In this document: positions 54,510-64,000 of the stretch, in pieces | Position numbering within the stretch: the first letter of the stretch is position 1 | How the letters are laid out: each line of letters opens with the position of its first letter | Assembly: GCA_959347315.1 (NCBI GenBank) | Contig: OY365806.1 | Span: 38,219,439-38,283,438 of the forward strand | Length of the DNA: 64,000 nucleotides | Direction: 5' to 3' | DNA from: Bimastos eiseni | Lineage: Eukaryota; Annelida; Clitellata; Crassiclitellata; Lumbricidae | Made by a program: the position numbers and the translations under genes | The notes under the pieces: generated by a model | Seen by the model: the letters and a program-made list of their open reading frames with translations, nothing else | Database searches by the model: none | Told to the model about the DNA's origin: nothing

Positions 54510-55392
54510 ATGTCGTTTCTAAAAATTCAGGACCCAGCCAAACGAGACTTTATCGTTGAGAATTTTCTCAAGATGAAGCAAAATATTAGACAAGACTCGT
54601 TATCTGAGAAATTAGGGGATATTGGACTTCAGCGGGAATTGATAAAGGCGTACAAACCCATAATCGACTCGCAGTCTGGACTATCTAAAAAATTAGGCGC
54701 GATTGAGGAAAGCGCTACGGCGACTCCTACAGCTCTTCGAGCCTTGCCGGCATCGCTATCGACATCGTTGAAACGATTCAATTCCCACAATATCCCTCAA
54801 TAGACGTGTTGGCGAACGATCCCGTTTCAGATATTAAAACCTTGGAATTAGGTGATATTGCCAGAAAATATTTAAAAGAATACGCTGCGAAAAAAAGTTG
54901 ACCGACACGACCTTCGGAATACACTCTAGAGATGGGTTTTTTTTCATCGGAAACTATGCAATTTCAATCGAAGGAGACGATATATTTATTGGTAATAACA
55001 CCTACAAGGGAACCCAAGGGCTATGGGAATTGATGACGATGAAGGAACCAAACGAGTCGATATGCAGTCAAAACGATCTGGACGTGTACTTGAAAATTCT
55101 TGAATCGACGGGCCCATTGTATGTACCTAATAATCCGAATAAGCCCAAATCTTCTAGAGGCCTAAAATATAATAAAATCATTAAGCCATTGCTCTCGATG
55201 CGGAAAGGGAGGTTCTCAACGGGCGAAGGGGTCGTAGTTCTTCCACAAGACCCCGATGCGCAAATGGATATGTTGGAACTACGAATGGCTGGCTTCATAG
55301 CGGGAAATACTGGATTAAGAAACGATATAGTCGGTATCTGCGATGAGTTATTTAGGCAAAATGTGATAAATTGTAATGCTATAAAAATTTAA
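54510..55392 (+). pseudogene. conserved Polinton protein (SFLKI...TDTTFG type), copy B
   Basis: ATG at 54,510 after CATAAAA. The N-terminal helices (DPAKRDFIVENFLKMKQNIR, GLQRELIKAYKPI) lead to a frameshift near 54,770. A middle piece (YPSIDVLANDP, LGDIARKYLKEY) is followed by a second shift in the A-run near 54,890, then TDTTFGIHSRDGFFFIGNYA, YKGTQGLWELM, NPNKPKSSRGLKYNKIIKPL and a C-terminus LRNDIVGICDELFRQN. It totals about 290 residues. No catalytic motif. Well conserved between copies, so probably important for the element. Confidence 0.6.
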
Positions 55393-55407
55393 TGATGCAC
55401 TTATAAA

Positions 55408-55800
55408 ATGATTGTCATAACTAAGAGAAGATTTGCTAAAAGATACGTCGTAGGAGGCGCTGGAATATTTGACACGATATCAGGATTTTTCGAAATAATG
55501 TTATCCTCGAATGCTGCAAGACAGGTAGCATCAACTGCATTAAGTGACGGGAAAGAAGCTGCGACGGAGATTGGGGAAAAGGCCATAGATGTTGGAAAGA
55601 CCGTAGCTATTAATGCTGGAAAGCGATTGGTTGATAAAGCAGCGGCAAAAATATTTACACCACAACCGCCTGTACTTAGCCAACGGAGCGAGGATTTGTT
55701 AAAGGGGTTAATAACTCCCCATGGAAATACGACACTTAGTCAAAAGAGTAAGGAAACGTTACAGAATTTCATATATCCCCATCCTCCGGCGAATGAATTG
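55408..55800 (+). pseudogene. small basic glycine-rich virion-like protein (pX-like), copy B
   Basis: ATG at 55,408 after CTTATAAA. RRFAKRYVVGGAGIFDTISG is followed by an Ala-rich amphipathic helix (KEAATEIGEKAIDVGKTVA) and GLITPHGNTTL repeats. Compared with copy A the C-terminus (SIQDLVRG...) is missing: a deletion fuses this frame, out of phase, to the start of the capsid gene, so the frame drifts on to 55,935. Role inferred by analogy with adenovirus core/minor proteins. Confidence 0.6.
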
Positions 55801-56992
55801 AAAGATGTGAATTTCATGAATATTAACCAGTGGCGGGGTGGAATCTTAACACTGGGGAAATTCGCATTAATATTGAGCTTCAAGATATCTTCAGCCATCC
55901 CTCCGAGTCATACCTGCTATTTGAAGGTAAACTGACTAAAGCGGATGGAACCTTTTACGTTGATGTCGACGCTGCAGCTTTAGCCAACAACGGCCTCATG
56001 CATCTCTTCAGTCAAATGTCGTATTCCTCATCGAATCAAGAAATAGAAAGCATGTTTCATCCCAGACAAGCCACAGTTATGCTGGGCTTGCTGAAATATC
56101 CCAACGACTTTGCTCTTGCTCAAGGACTTAACCAATTATGGACTAAAGATACAGTCGCAACTGCTGTTATAAACGATAACACGGGTTTCGCGATAAGACA
56201 TGCGTATCTCATTAGGAAACCAACTGCAAAGGGTACATTTAGCTTCATCGTGCCTCTGAAGCACATTTTTGGATTCTGTGAGGATTATGATAAGGTAGTC
56301 TACGGTATGAAGCAGACTTTAACTCTCGTTCGCAAACCTGACAGCGATGCTATTTTTATGGTAGGGCAAATGCGGTAGCGGCCGGCAAAGTCAACCTCAG
56401 TAAAATTTCATGGTTTATGCCGCACGTTCAAGCGTCTGACATGGAAAGAGTGCAGCTGTATAAAACAATCGAAGCAAAGGCAGCGCTACCAGTGGCCTAT
56501 CGAGCCCATCTTTGCGATACTATAACGGTCCCTGTATCTACCACGTTTAGTTGGTGACTTATGGTAAAGACAGCGCCAGAAAAACCCAGGTACATCATAG
56601 TTGGATTTCAAAACGAATCGAAGCGGCAATCAAGAGGCTAATCCATCAATTTTCGATCATTGCGATATCAAGAACATGTATGTGATGATGAACCAGGACA
56701 GATATCCAGCGGTCGACTACAACCTCTCATTCCCGAATCAGCAATTTTCTAGAGCTTACAGAGACGCGGCGACCGTTAGCGAAAAATTCTGCGGAATGGA
56801 CCAGTTGGTAACTCAGAGCAACATCACTCCGGCTGACTACAAAGACTTATACCCGTTATTCGTTTTCGATATGAGTAAGCAATCTGAACGGCTAAAGTCA
56901 TCAGTTGTCGATATCCAGATCAAGGCTAGTTTCAATGATGCGATACCTGCTGGAACTGAAGCTTATGCAGTCGTCATTCAGATAAATTGTTA
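55800..56992 (+). pseudogene. candidate major capsid protein (double-jelly-roll type), copy B
   Basis: The series starts with HEY, a TAA near 55,829, then PVAGWNLNTGEIRINIELQD, SHPSESYLLFEGKLTKADGT, HPRQATVMLGLLKYPNDFAL and SFIVPLKHIFGFCEDYDKVV. A frameshift near 56,350 leads to KVNLSKISWFMPHV. A TGA replaces Arg in TTFSW-LMVKTAPEKPRYII, a further shift lies near 56,615, then NQEANPSIFDHCDIKNMYVM and SVVDIQIKASFNDAIPAGTE to 56,992. At about 400 residues, this is the family I recall as the Polinton capsid protein. Confidence 0.72.
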
Positions 56993-57062
56993 AAATTTCA
57001 ATCAAACGGTCAGAAGATGAATGTAGTATATCAAAGAAAATATTTTCTATTATATAAAGAAC

Positions 57063-57425
57063 ATGAAACTCCCAGAACTGAAATCGCTAATGAAGGAACA
57101 TAGGCTAGTAGGCTCGAGTTATATGAAAAAAGCTGAAATTATAAGTGTACTCGTCGAGAAAGAAGTAATTCCAGAGTTGAAGAAACCAGAGAAAGAGCAA
57201 AAGGAGATCGATCCAAGGTACATGTATTTTAAAGAAATAAGAAGGAATCCATTAGCTGTTGATATCTTAGACTTGGAAACGGGTGAAGTTGTAGAGTATC
57301 TATCATTGTTCAAAGCGGCAAGAGCACATAAGACAATCGGTAAAATTATAAAGAACTTTCATGGAAGAGTATGGAGAAAAAAAATGAGATTAAGCTCCGA
57401 TCTAAATACATTAAATAATATTTGA
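57063..57425 (+). CDS. SAP-like plus NUMOD1-like DNA-binding protein, copy B
   Basis: Intact, 120 codons; ATG at 57,063 after TTATATAAAGAAC. Residues 1-40 (LPELKSLMKEHRLVGSSYMK, then KAEIISVLVEK) resemble a SAP helix-extended-loop-helix. Residues 65-110 (VDILDLETGEVVEYLSLFKA, ARAHKTIGKIIKNFHGRVWR) resemble NUMOD1, a helix-turn-helix repeat that accompanies homing endonucleases. No nuclease domain is present. It probably binds element DNA. It is the last capsid-strand gene before a small broken frame. Confidence 0.65.
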   Translation: MKLPELKSLMKEHRLVGSSYMKKAEIISVLVEKEVIPELKKPEKEQKEIDPRYMYFKEIRRNPLAVDILDLETGEVVEYLSLFKAARAHKTIGKIIKNFHGRVWRKKMRLSSDLNTLNNI

Positions 57426-57439
57426 AATAGGAACTCTTA

Positions 57440-57721
57440 AATTATTAGATTTCGAAACTTTAGAAGAAGATGTTGTTTACACAGTCAAAATGAAGCAGTA
57501 TCTATACGGCACGGTAGGTTATTTCTTCCTAATTACAGTAGAGGCACCTGACGGACAGAGTATTACATGAGCGTATTTGAGGGGCCATTGCATGCCAAGT
57601 TGGAAAAGAATATCCTATACAAGACATTTACTTTCATGAAAACGAGGATAGAAACGGGACCAGAATACATCATACCGTTATCGTGGTATCTGGAGATAAC
57701 GAAGTTGTTGAACTTGTAGTT
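57440..57721 (+). pseudogene. small unrecognised Polinton protein, frameshifted
   Basis: Reading from about 57,440: LLDFETLEEDVVYTVKMKQY, GYFFLITVEAPDGQS, then a shift near 57,570 and GPLHAKLEKNILYKTFTFMK, IIPLSWYLEITKLLNL to TAG at about 57,719. About 95 residues in all. I do not recognise it; it is the distal gene of the rightward set. Confidence 0.4.
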
Positions 57722-57722
57722 T

Positions 57723-57754
57723 AAATTTTCAATGAGAATAGTCATTGAAAATTT
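57723..57754. terminator. 13-bp hairpin between convergent gene sets
   Basis: AAATTTTCAATGA, a 6-base loop, then TCATTGAAAATTT: a perfect 13-bp stem exactly between the last rightward gene and the fibre gene's stop. In copy A the half TCATTGAAAAT lies at 26,449 beside the SAP gene. A bidirectional transcript-end signal is inferred. Confidence 0.6.
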
Positions 57755-58961
57755 TAGTCATCGTACACGAATAACTGCATCACGCTTAATCCAGGCTTGC
57801 CCGGTTCAGCTTGTTTACAGTACAACATGTAAGATGTGTGTTTTCCTACGGAATCGATTAAAAATTCTTGATAAGTATTTCCTAAATAAGTAGGATTAGG
57901 TGCAGTGTATAAAATATTCCAACTTCCTGAGTTGTTGTCTCCTTCTATCCTCCAATCATAAATCCTTTCGGAGGATTTATTCCTTCCTTTCAATCCAATC
58001 TTCCAGATTCCTACAGCTGTTGAACACTTGATAGTTAAAAAGAATTGACTGTTGACGTTAGACACCCATTCACCTTCGTCTTTGAACGCATTGAAGGCTT
58101 TGTTATTTTGAAATTCAGAATCCATCTAGCAATACGTGTGTTCAATACTTCAAAACCATAATTACTAGTATTCGAAGTAAATCTAGGAACGTAACTGACA
58201 TGCCATTTTCTTCCGAGTGTGATATCAGTACGAGTAGGAATCCACTGTAACAACCCAATACCCGTTAATTCCGCCCCATTGCTCGTGAATATAATATGAA
58301 ATCGCCAGTAAACGTAATTAGACGATGCTGGAAATGTAAATTTTTTCAAAACTCCTGCATCGAGGACATCCGTTTTAGGACTTAGAATATCTGTAAATAT
58401 TATTCCATTATTACTCGCTTGAACTTTCCATCTAGTAATACGTGTGTTCAATACTGTGCTAGCAATGATGTAGAAACCCGGCGTAGACAAAGGAACGGGA
58501 TATTTAATCTGTAACCAAACATCAGTTACTGTATCGGCTATCCAACATTCGGGGAATGACAAGCATTTTGAAGCGCTTTCCACGGTTCAAAGTTATACCC
58601 AGCCGCTAAGCGATATTAGCTAGCACTAGCTTCGTAAGTAAAACCGTTTATCGTCGTTACATTCGAAGTCATGGTAGGTGCTGCAGTCACGTATAGTCTC
58701 GCGTTATCAGTGTTATTCGTTTTCAGTTGGCTGACTAGTTTCGACTTGACCAAAACTCGCGGCCTGGCTAGCTAAGACTGGTGGATGAATGTCAGTCGGT
58801 AGACCTTTTATCATATTACCATTCATATTTAAATCACCATCCATATCGTTCGTTCCATCTCGTTTTAGAAAGGTATTACTCGCTTGGGCTAGAGTAACAC
58901 GTCCAGACACTATTTATTGTGTTGATCCAGTATCAGTTCGTCCAAATTTATCGACAGGCAT
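57754..58961 (-). pseudogene. fibre-like protein with discoidin (F5/8 type C)-like domains
   Basis: ATG at 58,961 (PVDKFGRTDTGSTQ, TAA at 58,914-58,916). Then follows a shaft-like start (SGRVTLAQASNTFLKRDGTN, DMDGDLNMNGNMIKGLPT). After frame changes come two discoidin-like units: WLQIKYPVPLSTPGFYIIAS with TRITRWKVQASNNGIIFTDI, and NKAFNAFKDEGEWVSNVN with ERIYDWRIEGDNNSGSW, ending PGLSVMQLFVYDD. The KRDGTNDM.GDLN(M/L)...I.GL pattern is typical of phage and Polinton fibres, and discoidin domains bind carbohydrate or lipid, so receptor binding is inferred. At least four lesions. Confidence 0.7.
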
Positions 58962-58989
58962 GTTTTTAAATAGGTGATATTAATTAATG

Positions 58990-59358
58990 CTATTCGTTTA
59001 TGACTTCTTGAAATTTACAACCATCGTTGATCGTCTTCTTCAGTACGTACAAACATAAATAACCGCAATACGCCTGACCGTTGGGTTGTATTCGCTCACT
59101 GTTGTGAAACAGCGGTCTTTGTAGATATTTTATCAATTCTGTAGGAGGAGGCAGTCCGTAGCTGTCGAAATAAATTTTTTCGTTAGCGCGCTTGATCCAA
59201 CAAGTCCAATGCGTTCCTTTACCATCAGAATCGTCCAGATTAAGGATACCGCACTCGTTCGCCCTTGGCTTCTTCGGTAACTCGTCTCTTAGAAATACTC
59301 CTCTGAAATTATTTATATTTAGTTTCCTCGCCGCTTCCATTAGATCCACATTCGACAA
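58990..59358 (-). CDS. adenain-like cysteine protease
   Basis: Open for 122 codons. His-50 (KGTHWTCW), Asp-65 (IYFDSYGL), Gln-95 and Cys-98 (NGQAYCGYLC) give the catalytic set of C5-family proteases, which cut capsid precursors during virion maturation. The codon at the expected start is TTG, not ATG (58,358+1,000 = 59,358), so the initiator may be lost or lie elsewhere; the frame continues upstream through ...VEGVTLPNIALSNVDL into the end of the polymerase gene. It overlaps none of its neighbours and lies between fibre and polymerase on the same strand. Confidence 0.8.
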   Translation of the reverse strand: MSNVDLMEAARKLNINNFRGVFLRDELPKKPRANECGILNLDDSDGKGTHWTCWIKRANEKIYFDSYGLPPPTELIKYLQRPLFHNSERIQPNGQAYCGYLCLYVLKKTINDGCKFQEVINE

Positions 59359-59405
59359 AGCAATATTTGGTAGCGTTACGCCTTCGACATCGATTAGTTT
59401 AGTGT

Positions 59406-62400
59406 TTATTTTATATTTAGAGAATAATGTCCCTATGCTAAAGTGTGGATGCCATCTTGCTAAATCACTCGTTTGTCATCATCGGCTGAGAGGGCCACCT
59501 TGTTGACTTCTTCGGTGTAGATATAGTGAAGATGCGGCCGAATGACATTCATCTTTCTCAATTGTTCTCTCTTGGTGAATAAGCAGTCCTTGTGGTCTTC
59601 GTGAGTGATAGATTTCTTGACGACATTCTTCTTCACACCTTTACATTTCTTGTGGTTTGCACCAGCCATCTTGTACGAATACAGTTTCGATCTTAAACCT
59701 ACAAACTCTTCGATCCAGTTTACCAGCTGCTTCATCTTTGAACATGCCAATGACCTTTTTGTTGATGCCAGTTTCTATACCAGAGGGACGGTCTTTAGGA
59801 TAGTCGCTAGTGTGGAACCTACTTCTAATGTCGGGAGCTATATTGGCGTAGAAGTCTTCGGTCTTAAATTCATAGGCCAAAGAATCTGTATCTGTAAAAA
59901 GTAACTTTGCTCTATCTTAAAACTTTTCTTAATGTAATTATAATGAAAATCGTACATTATAGTTTTACTCAAGTCTAAAATACACATACCAAGATATATA
60001 GGCTTGTTGTAACCTAGCTTCGTTCGTTTCATATGAATGGCAATTAGGTTTTCATCAAAAATAGTTCGAGTGTCGTAATTGGTTCTTGCTGCTAGTTGTA
60101 GGGCTTGCTTCTCGCTGGAAACCAGTTTTATGTCTATGCGAGCCTCTATGTTTTCACATGTCTTGCCAAACACACAATTGTTCAGTAGTTTGAAAAAGTC
60201 TTTCTCGAAATCATTGGTGGCTCTGGTCCTTAAGTTGGTATTTAAATCGATCCACTTTTTCAGCCACGCACTTTCTTCAAATTTTATTTCACGATGAATT
60301 TTCGCTATCTTCAAGCCTAGGCTCTCATACAGTTTTAAATTTTCGTAGTGTGTTATGTACTTTAATTTATCACACAGGTTTGGTTTAAGTTTTGGAACAT
60401 CCGATTCTTTAACCTTAACACTCTCTGGAGCAAGAGGATAGTCGATGGGAAGATCGTGCAAATCTCTCGGATATTCCAAGTCCACTTCTAATATACATGG
60501 TGTTGATCTCCAATCGTTTAGCTCATCATTACCCATCCACTGGAACCCATGAGTTGGTAGATTCTTACACATTGCCCATCCGTACAGGTTGTTCGCGTCT
60601 AAATAGGTTATAAATGTTGAAGGTTTGCTATCGTCAAACGATGGTATGTACTTATCGTTTAACTGTCCATAACGATGTGAAATGGTGCTAACACCACCTC
60701 TTATCCCATGCTTAACCATCAGTATCATATCATAACCGCTCAACAACTCCAACTCTACTCCAGTCAACTTTAATGCAGCGTCCCAAGCAAGCCATGGTGA
60801 AGTATAATACCAGGCGGGATCTAGGCCATAGGTCTCACAACACACATCTCTAAAATTCTCAAATACATCAGCAAGCAGGAGAACCTCGCTCACCTTATAT
60901 AAGTCGTGGTATTCTCTAAACGTTTTGAATCCGAATTCATTCCTTACTATCTGTGCATGGTTGTTGTCTTTGTCACTTATGCCAGAGTCGTTAAGTCTTG
61001 AATAGAATGCTGACTTTGGTGGTAGTTCTGTTTCGTTCGGTCGATCGATGGAATCAACATAGTCGTAAGGATAGACACCTTTTCTAAGCAAGAGATCGAG
61101 CTGATTAGCAGAATAGTGCTTGCTTAGATTCTTACACTGGTCTTTGCTCAGGTTCCTCGATAAAGCGTCAAGACTCGATGCCATAAATCTAAAACTATCG
61201 ATCAAACGTAATTCTCGTTTAACATGTACTTCCTTATTTTCTTTATTTACAAACTTATCAACTACAACTTCTCTGCCAAATGAGATGTACTTTTCTTCGT
61301 TGCTAGGGATGCAGTTAATCTTTTCGTTATCATCACCTCGTAATTTCTTGACGAATAGGTGGCTGTCATAACCGGATAGATCATGGAACAATACTGGAAA
61401 AAACTTGGGGACTATATTTTAGATTACAGTTAGTATGAGCGGCGCCTCTAAAGTTACCGTTGAGGTGACAATGATCTCTAACTCGATATTTACCCAGTTC
61501 CCCTTCGCATATGTGACAAACTGTAGTCGAGTTGTACAGAGCCTGATCTTATTTTCGGAAGACCATTTTCTTTTGAAATTTAAATCAATTATAAATATCT
61601 TTTATATTATCTATAAGAGTGTCTATAAATATCTGAGCCACATCATCTTCGCTCTCCGCTGTGAACGTTACGGGAGCTTGCGAATATAGATCATTGTCAA
61701 AACCTTTTATATAATAGCAGAAAGAACTTGGGACGTGTTTCTGATATCTGTTGGTGTAAGACATGCTGGGACCTGGTTGACATGTGTCTATAGGTTTAAT
61801 GAAAGATTCAAAATCGGCAAACACGACAAAGGGGACTCTTATCTTTCTATAATAATGTTTAAAACTCAACATAGTTCCTGGTTCTGGAAGTTCTATCTTT
61901 TGAGCGGCGTGTTGGGAGCAGTACTCGGTGTGTTTGTGTAGCGAATCGTTTCTACTAAATCCGATTAAGCATCTTTTACAATGGTACATCGAAGTACTGG
62001 TGTTTTCTGTTTGTACCGCCATCAGTCTGTTAAAGTTCTTTATCCAACAATAATGCTTCTTTTCTCCATCAGAAATGAGTAGCAGATCTACACACTTATC
62101 GTTCTCATGCTCTGATAAATATAGCGGGAATAGACGGACATCTTTCTCGAAACCAAAGACATTAACACTAATATTATTATTTCTCTCAAACTTATTTATA
62201 ACATTATCATCTGCAGCTACTGGGAATTCGAATGCCAGACCAATCAAGTTCTTCAGATTGTGTTTTTAATTCTTTCGTGATTCTGTCTGAATTCTTATCA
62301 GCCGGGTTTAAGGCTCTCGTTACACACCACTTGAAGCAATCTTCGTCTTCGTTCTTCATATTAACAATAGCCTTTTTACTCGCTAGACATTTCGGTGGTG

Positions 62401-63228
62401 GATCGTAAGAACTACCCTTCAGCGTTTATATGCAACCGTATTGATATCTAATTTTGTAACAGCTCTAAGTCTCCAGTTACTACCTCGCATCTGGAAGGCA
62501 GCCATTGATTCTAAGATTTTATCTCTGGCATTATTAAATATTTCGCTCGGGTTGGTAGAGTTTAAAATAACTTCGGTCCTAGAGACGAAAGGAAAATCTG
62601 TGGAATCTACTTGTCCGGTTTTCATATCTACACACTCCATTGTGCAGGTAAGGACAAAATTGACCTTAGTCTGACGATTTTTTGTCAACAAGTCTACCGC
62701 CTGTGTTCCAATGGTGTTAAGAAAAGATGTGGCGTCAATTCCGCTTGCTCCTTCGACCGTGTATTGTTTCGTGAAGCCCTTGATGGTTGAGGCCGTCTCA
62801 CTTATTTTGAGTGTTCTCATATGAATTTGACTGAACATAGAATTCACTTTGGCTTTTAGTGCTTCTAACTTTTCATTCACCTTTCTCTTTGGTTCTTCAG
62901 GTATATGCCCTTCGATCCATTTTGCAAATGTATTAATCGCTGATCTAGTTTTGTCGTAAACTTCTAGCGCTGTCGTGGCTGGTACGGGTTCGAGTGTTTG
63001 GATTCGAATGTCAGGAACCGGTGCATCAAGCAAACTAACGTTGGTTGAGACCTTGTTCGCTGAAATTTTACTAATCAAATCCGCTCTACGCAATCTCGTA
63101 TAACCTACCAAACCGCTCTGTTTAGCAATTTTTCGTGATTCAATAACATTTTTCTTTGAGTATTCCATTTTATATTGGGGTGACATGTCTTTAAGTAGAA
63201 CTGTGAAAATATTTTCTGGTCTATTCAT
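59406..63228 (-). pseudogene. Polinton DNA polymerase B (protein-primed type) with N-terminal extension
   Basis: ATG at 63,228 after TATATAAA. An N-terminal region of about 270 residues (SAP-like GLVGYTRLRRADLISKI) runs to a frameshift near 62,425, then LASKKAIVNMKNEDEDCFKW and a shift near 62,235. Exo I is FVVFADFESF. A CHIC...RVRDHCHLNGNFRGAAH zinc/HNH-like insert lies near 61,420-61,540. Next come Exo II FHDLSGYDSHL, Pol A TYLDANNLYGWAM, Pol B KLLNNCVFGKT and, after another shift, Pol C LLFTDTDSLAYE. The end is ALSADDDKRVI, TAG, then the natural stop near 59,406. About 1,270 residues with at least six lesions. It would replicate the element from its termini. Confidence 0.9.
61420..61540 (-). 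other. Cys/His (HNH-like) insert within the polymerase gene
   Basis: Between the exonuclease I and II regions: CHICEGELGKYRVRDHCHLN then GNFRGAAHTNCNLKY. The CxxC...H.H...H..CN spacing is that of recombination endonuclease VII/HNH zinc motifs. It is a regular part of Polinton polymerases as I recall them, not a later insertion. Confidence 0.6.
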
Positions 63229-63361
63229 TTTATATACACAAGATTTGTTGTTGTTGTTGAACTGCTGACTCGTCGAAAACTTTGGATATTCCTTTGGCTT
63301 TTGACTTATAGGGAGCATAGGTGGTGGTTTTAACCAAGGTTATAGGTTTCGACGAAACTGC

Positions 63362-63617
63362 TGACTCATCGAACACTTTCGGAAATTCCTAGGGATTTAA
63401 CCTAGAGCTTAGGTTTGTGCATGAATTGTGACGGATTTGCAATATTGTGGTAACCTATAGGTCGGTGTTTGAACCATGGACCTAGGTTTGTGCATATTTT
63501 AGACATTTTGTAACCTAGGGTGGGTTAAAAAATGAAATGGTAACCTATAGGTTAGCGTTTGACCTAGAGCTTAGGTCTGTGCATATTTTGGGACAGACTG
63601 CTACACTTTCAACTACT
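63362..63617. repeat. right terminal inverted repeat, 256 bp
   Basis: Inverted partner of 50,366-50,621. Confidence 0.95.
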
Positions 63618-63623
63618 TTTGCG
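63618..63623. repeat. 6-bp target site duplication, right (TTTGCG)
   Basis: Pairs with 50,360-50,365. Confidence 0.95.
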
Positions 63624-64000
63624 CCAGCTTAAGCGATGTCAAATGTAATTTAGGAACAACCATTTTATCAGTCATCGGTGAAATAATGCAAAAAAATTTG
63701 AACAACAATCATCAACAAATCAATCACACATGTAAGCTCAGCTAACGGACTCCCACACACTGAAAAATGCGATACATTGCGCTTAATAGATTCTCTAAGG
63801 TACAATAAAATTCAAAATAATAATAGTAGTAATATTAATGCTATTACTACTACTACTACTACTACTAATACTACTACTACTTTCATTACTTCCAGTACTG
63901 GTAGGCTACTACGTACTACTTCCACCACCACTACCGCTACTACTACTACTACTTCTACTTCTCCACCACTATTTCCAGTACTACTTCCTCTTCTTCCCCC
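63624..64000. repeat. flank ending in a TAC/ACT trinucleotide microsatellite
   Basis: From about 63,815 to the window end: ACTACTACT/TACTAC runs with imperfect units. The 190 bp before it show no gene. Confidence 0.9.

Larger units (their letters stand above)
50366..63617. mobile_element. Polinton/Maverick copy B, complete insertion of 13,252 bp
   Basis: Terminal inverted repeats begin AGTAGTTGAAAGTG and end CACTTTCAACTACT; both ends are flanked by TTTGCG. The element carries ATPase, protease, protein-primed-type DNA polymerase B, capsid-type genes and a fibre-like gene, but only a stub of integrase. Nearly every gene has at least one stop or frameshift; the dUTPase-like and SAP/NUMOD1 genes are intact. 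The size is a little below the usual 15-20 kb. Confidence 0.97.

Noticed and set aside
58789..58977. Plus-strand frame opposite the fibre start
   Set aside because: Shadow of the fibre gene, whose conserved start motif is on the minus strand.

Overview
The window is eukaryotic (animal) genomic DNA, most likely from a marine invertebrate. Nearly everything outside one giant open reading frame is transposable-element sequence of animal types: CR1, L2 and RTE LINEs, hAT elements and two Polinton/Maverick (adintovirus-like) elements. There are no operons, Shine-Dalgarno sites or CRISPR arrays, and I found no rRNA or tRNA gene by eye. I cannot fix the phylum. All identifications come from reading motifs; no database search was run.

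Region 1-26 kb is a graveyard of nested repeats. A decayed L2-type LINE (about 4.43-6.96 kb) holds a 366-bp hAT MITE with a perfect 8-bp target duplication. Two direct repeats (7.64-8.18 and 9.55-11.19 kb) flank a broken copy of an uncharacterised invertebrate gene family, and the second repeat carries a 1,093-bp insertion with a 7-bp duplication. An RTE-type LINE relic is split into three pieces by a nearly full-length CR1 element (about 12.9-17.93 kb; ORF1 intact, ORF2 with PHD finger, endonuclease and reverse transcriptase) and by a 1,275-bp non-autonomous hAT element. A second, older CR1 relic (20.0-24.27 kb) is itself split by a 1.7-kb hAT-like insertion. Minisatellite-built elements lie at 2.1-2.7, 24.69-25.37 and 36.7-37.25 kb.

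Region 26.5-34 kb is Polinton copy A, truncated on its left side (no polymerase, protease or fibre) and heavily mutated. It keeps an intact zinc-ribbon plus phospholipase-A2-like gene and a recognisable but broken integrase with a chromodomain. Region 34-38.6 kb holds a short inverted-repeat element and a decayed hAT/ZMYM-type transposase gene.

Region 39.5-49.9 kb is a 10.4-kb uninterrupted minus-strand reading frame (about 3,450 residues). It has a Pro/Ser/Asn-rich non-repetitive head, then alternating Gly-Asp and Lys-rich blocks, then some 1,700 residues of Gly-Gly-Lys/Arg repeats. A good splice acceptor at 49,861 suggests a giant exon whose upstream exon(s) lie to the right.

Region 50.36-63.62 kb is Polinton copy B, a complete insertion: 13,252 bp, 256-bp terminal inverted repeats starting AGTAG and a perfect 6-bp target duplication TTTGCG. 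Capsid-type genes run rightward (ATPase, candidate penton-like protein, small virion-like proteins, dUTPase-like protein, candidate major capsid protein, SAP/NUMOD1-like protein). Fibre, adenain-like protease and protein-primed-type DNA polymerase run leftward and meet them at a 13-bp hairpin. Its integrase is deleted except for about 25 codons, and most genes carry frameshifts or stops. In both copies almost every gene start is preceded directly by TATAAA/TATATAAA touching the ATG, which looks like a family-specific promoter/start signal. The last 180 bp are a TAC/ACT microsatellite.
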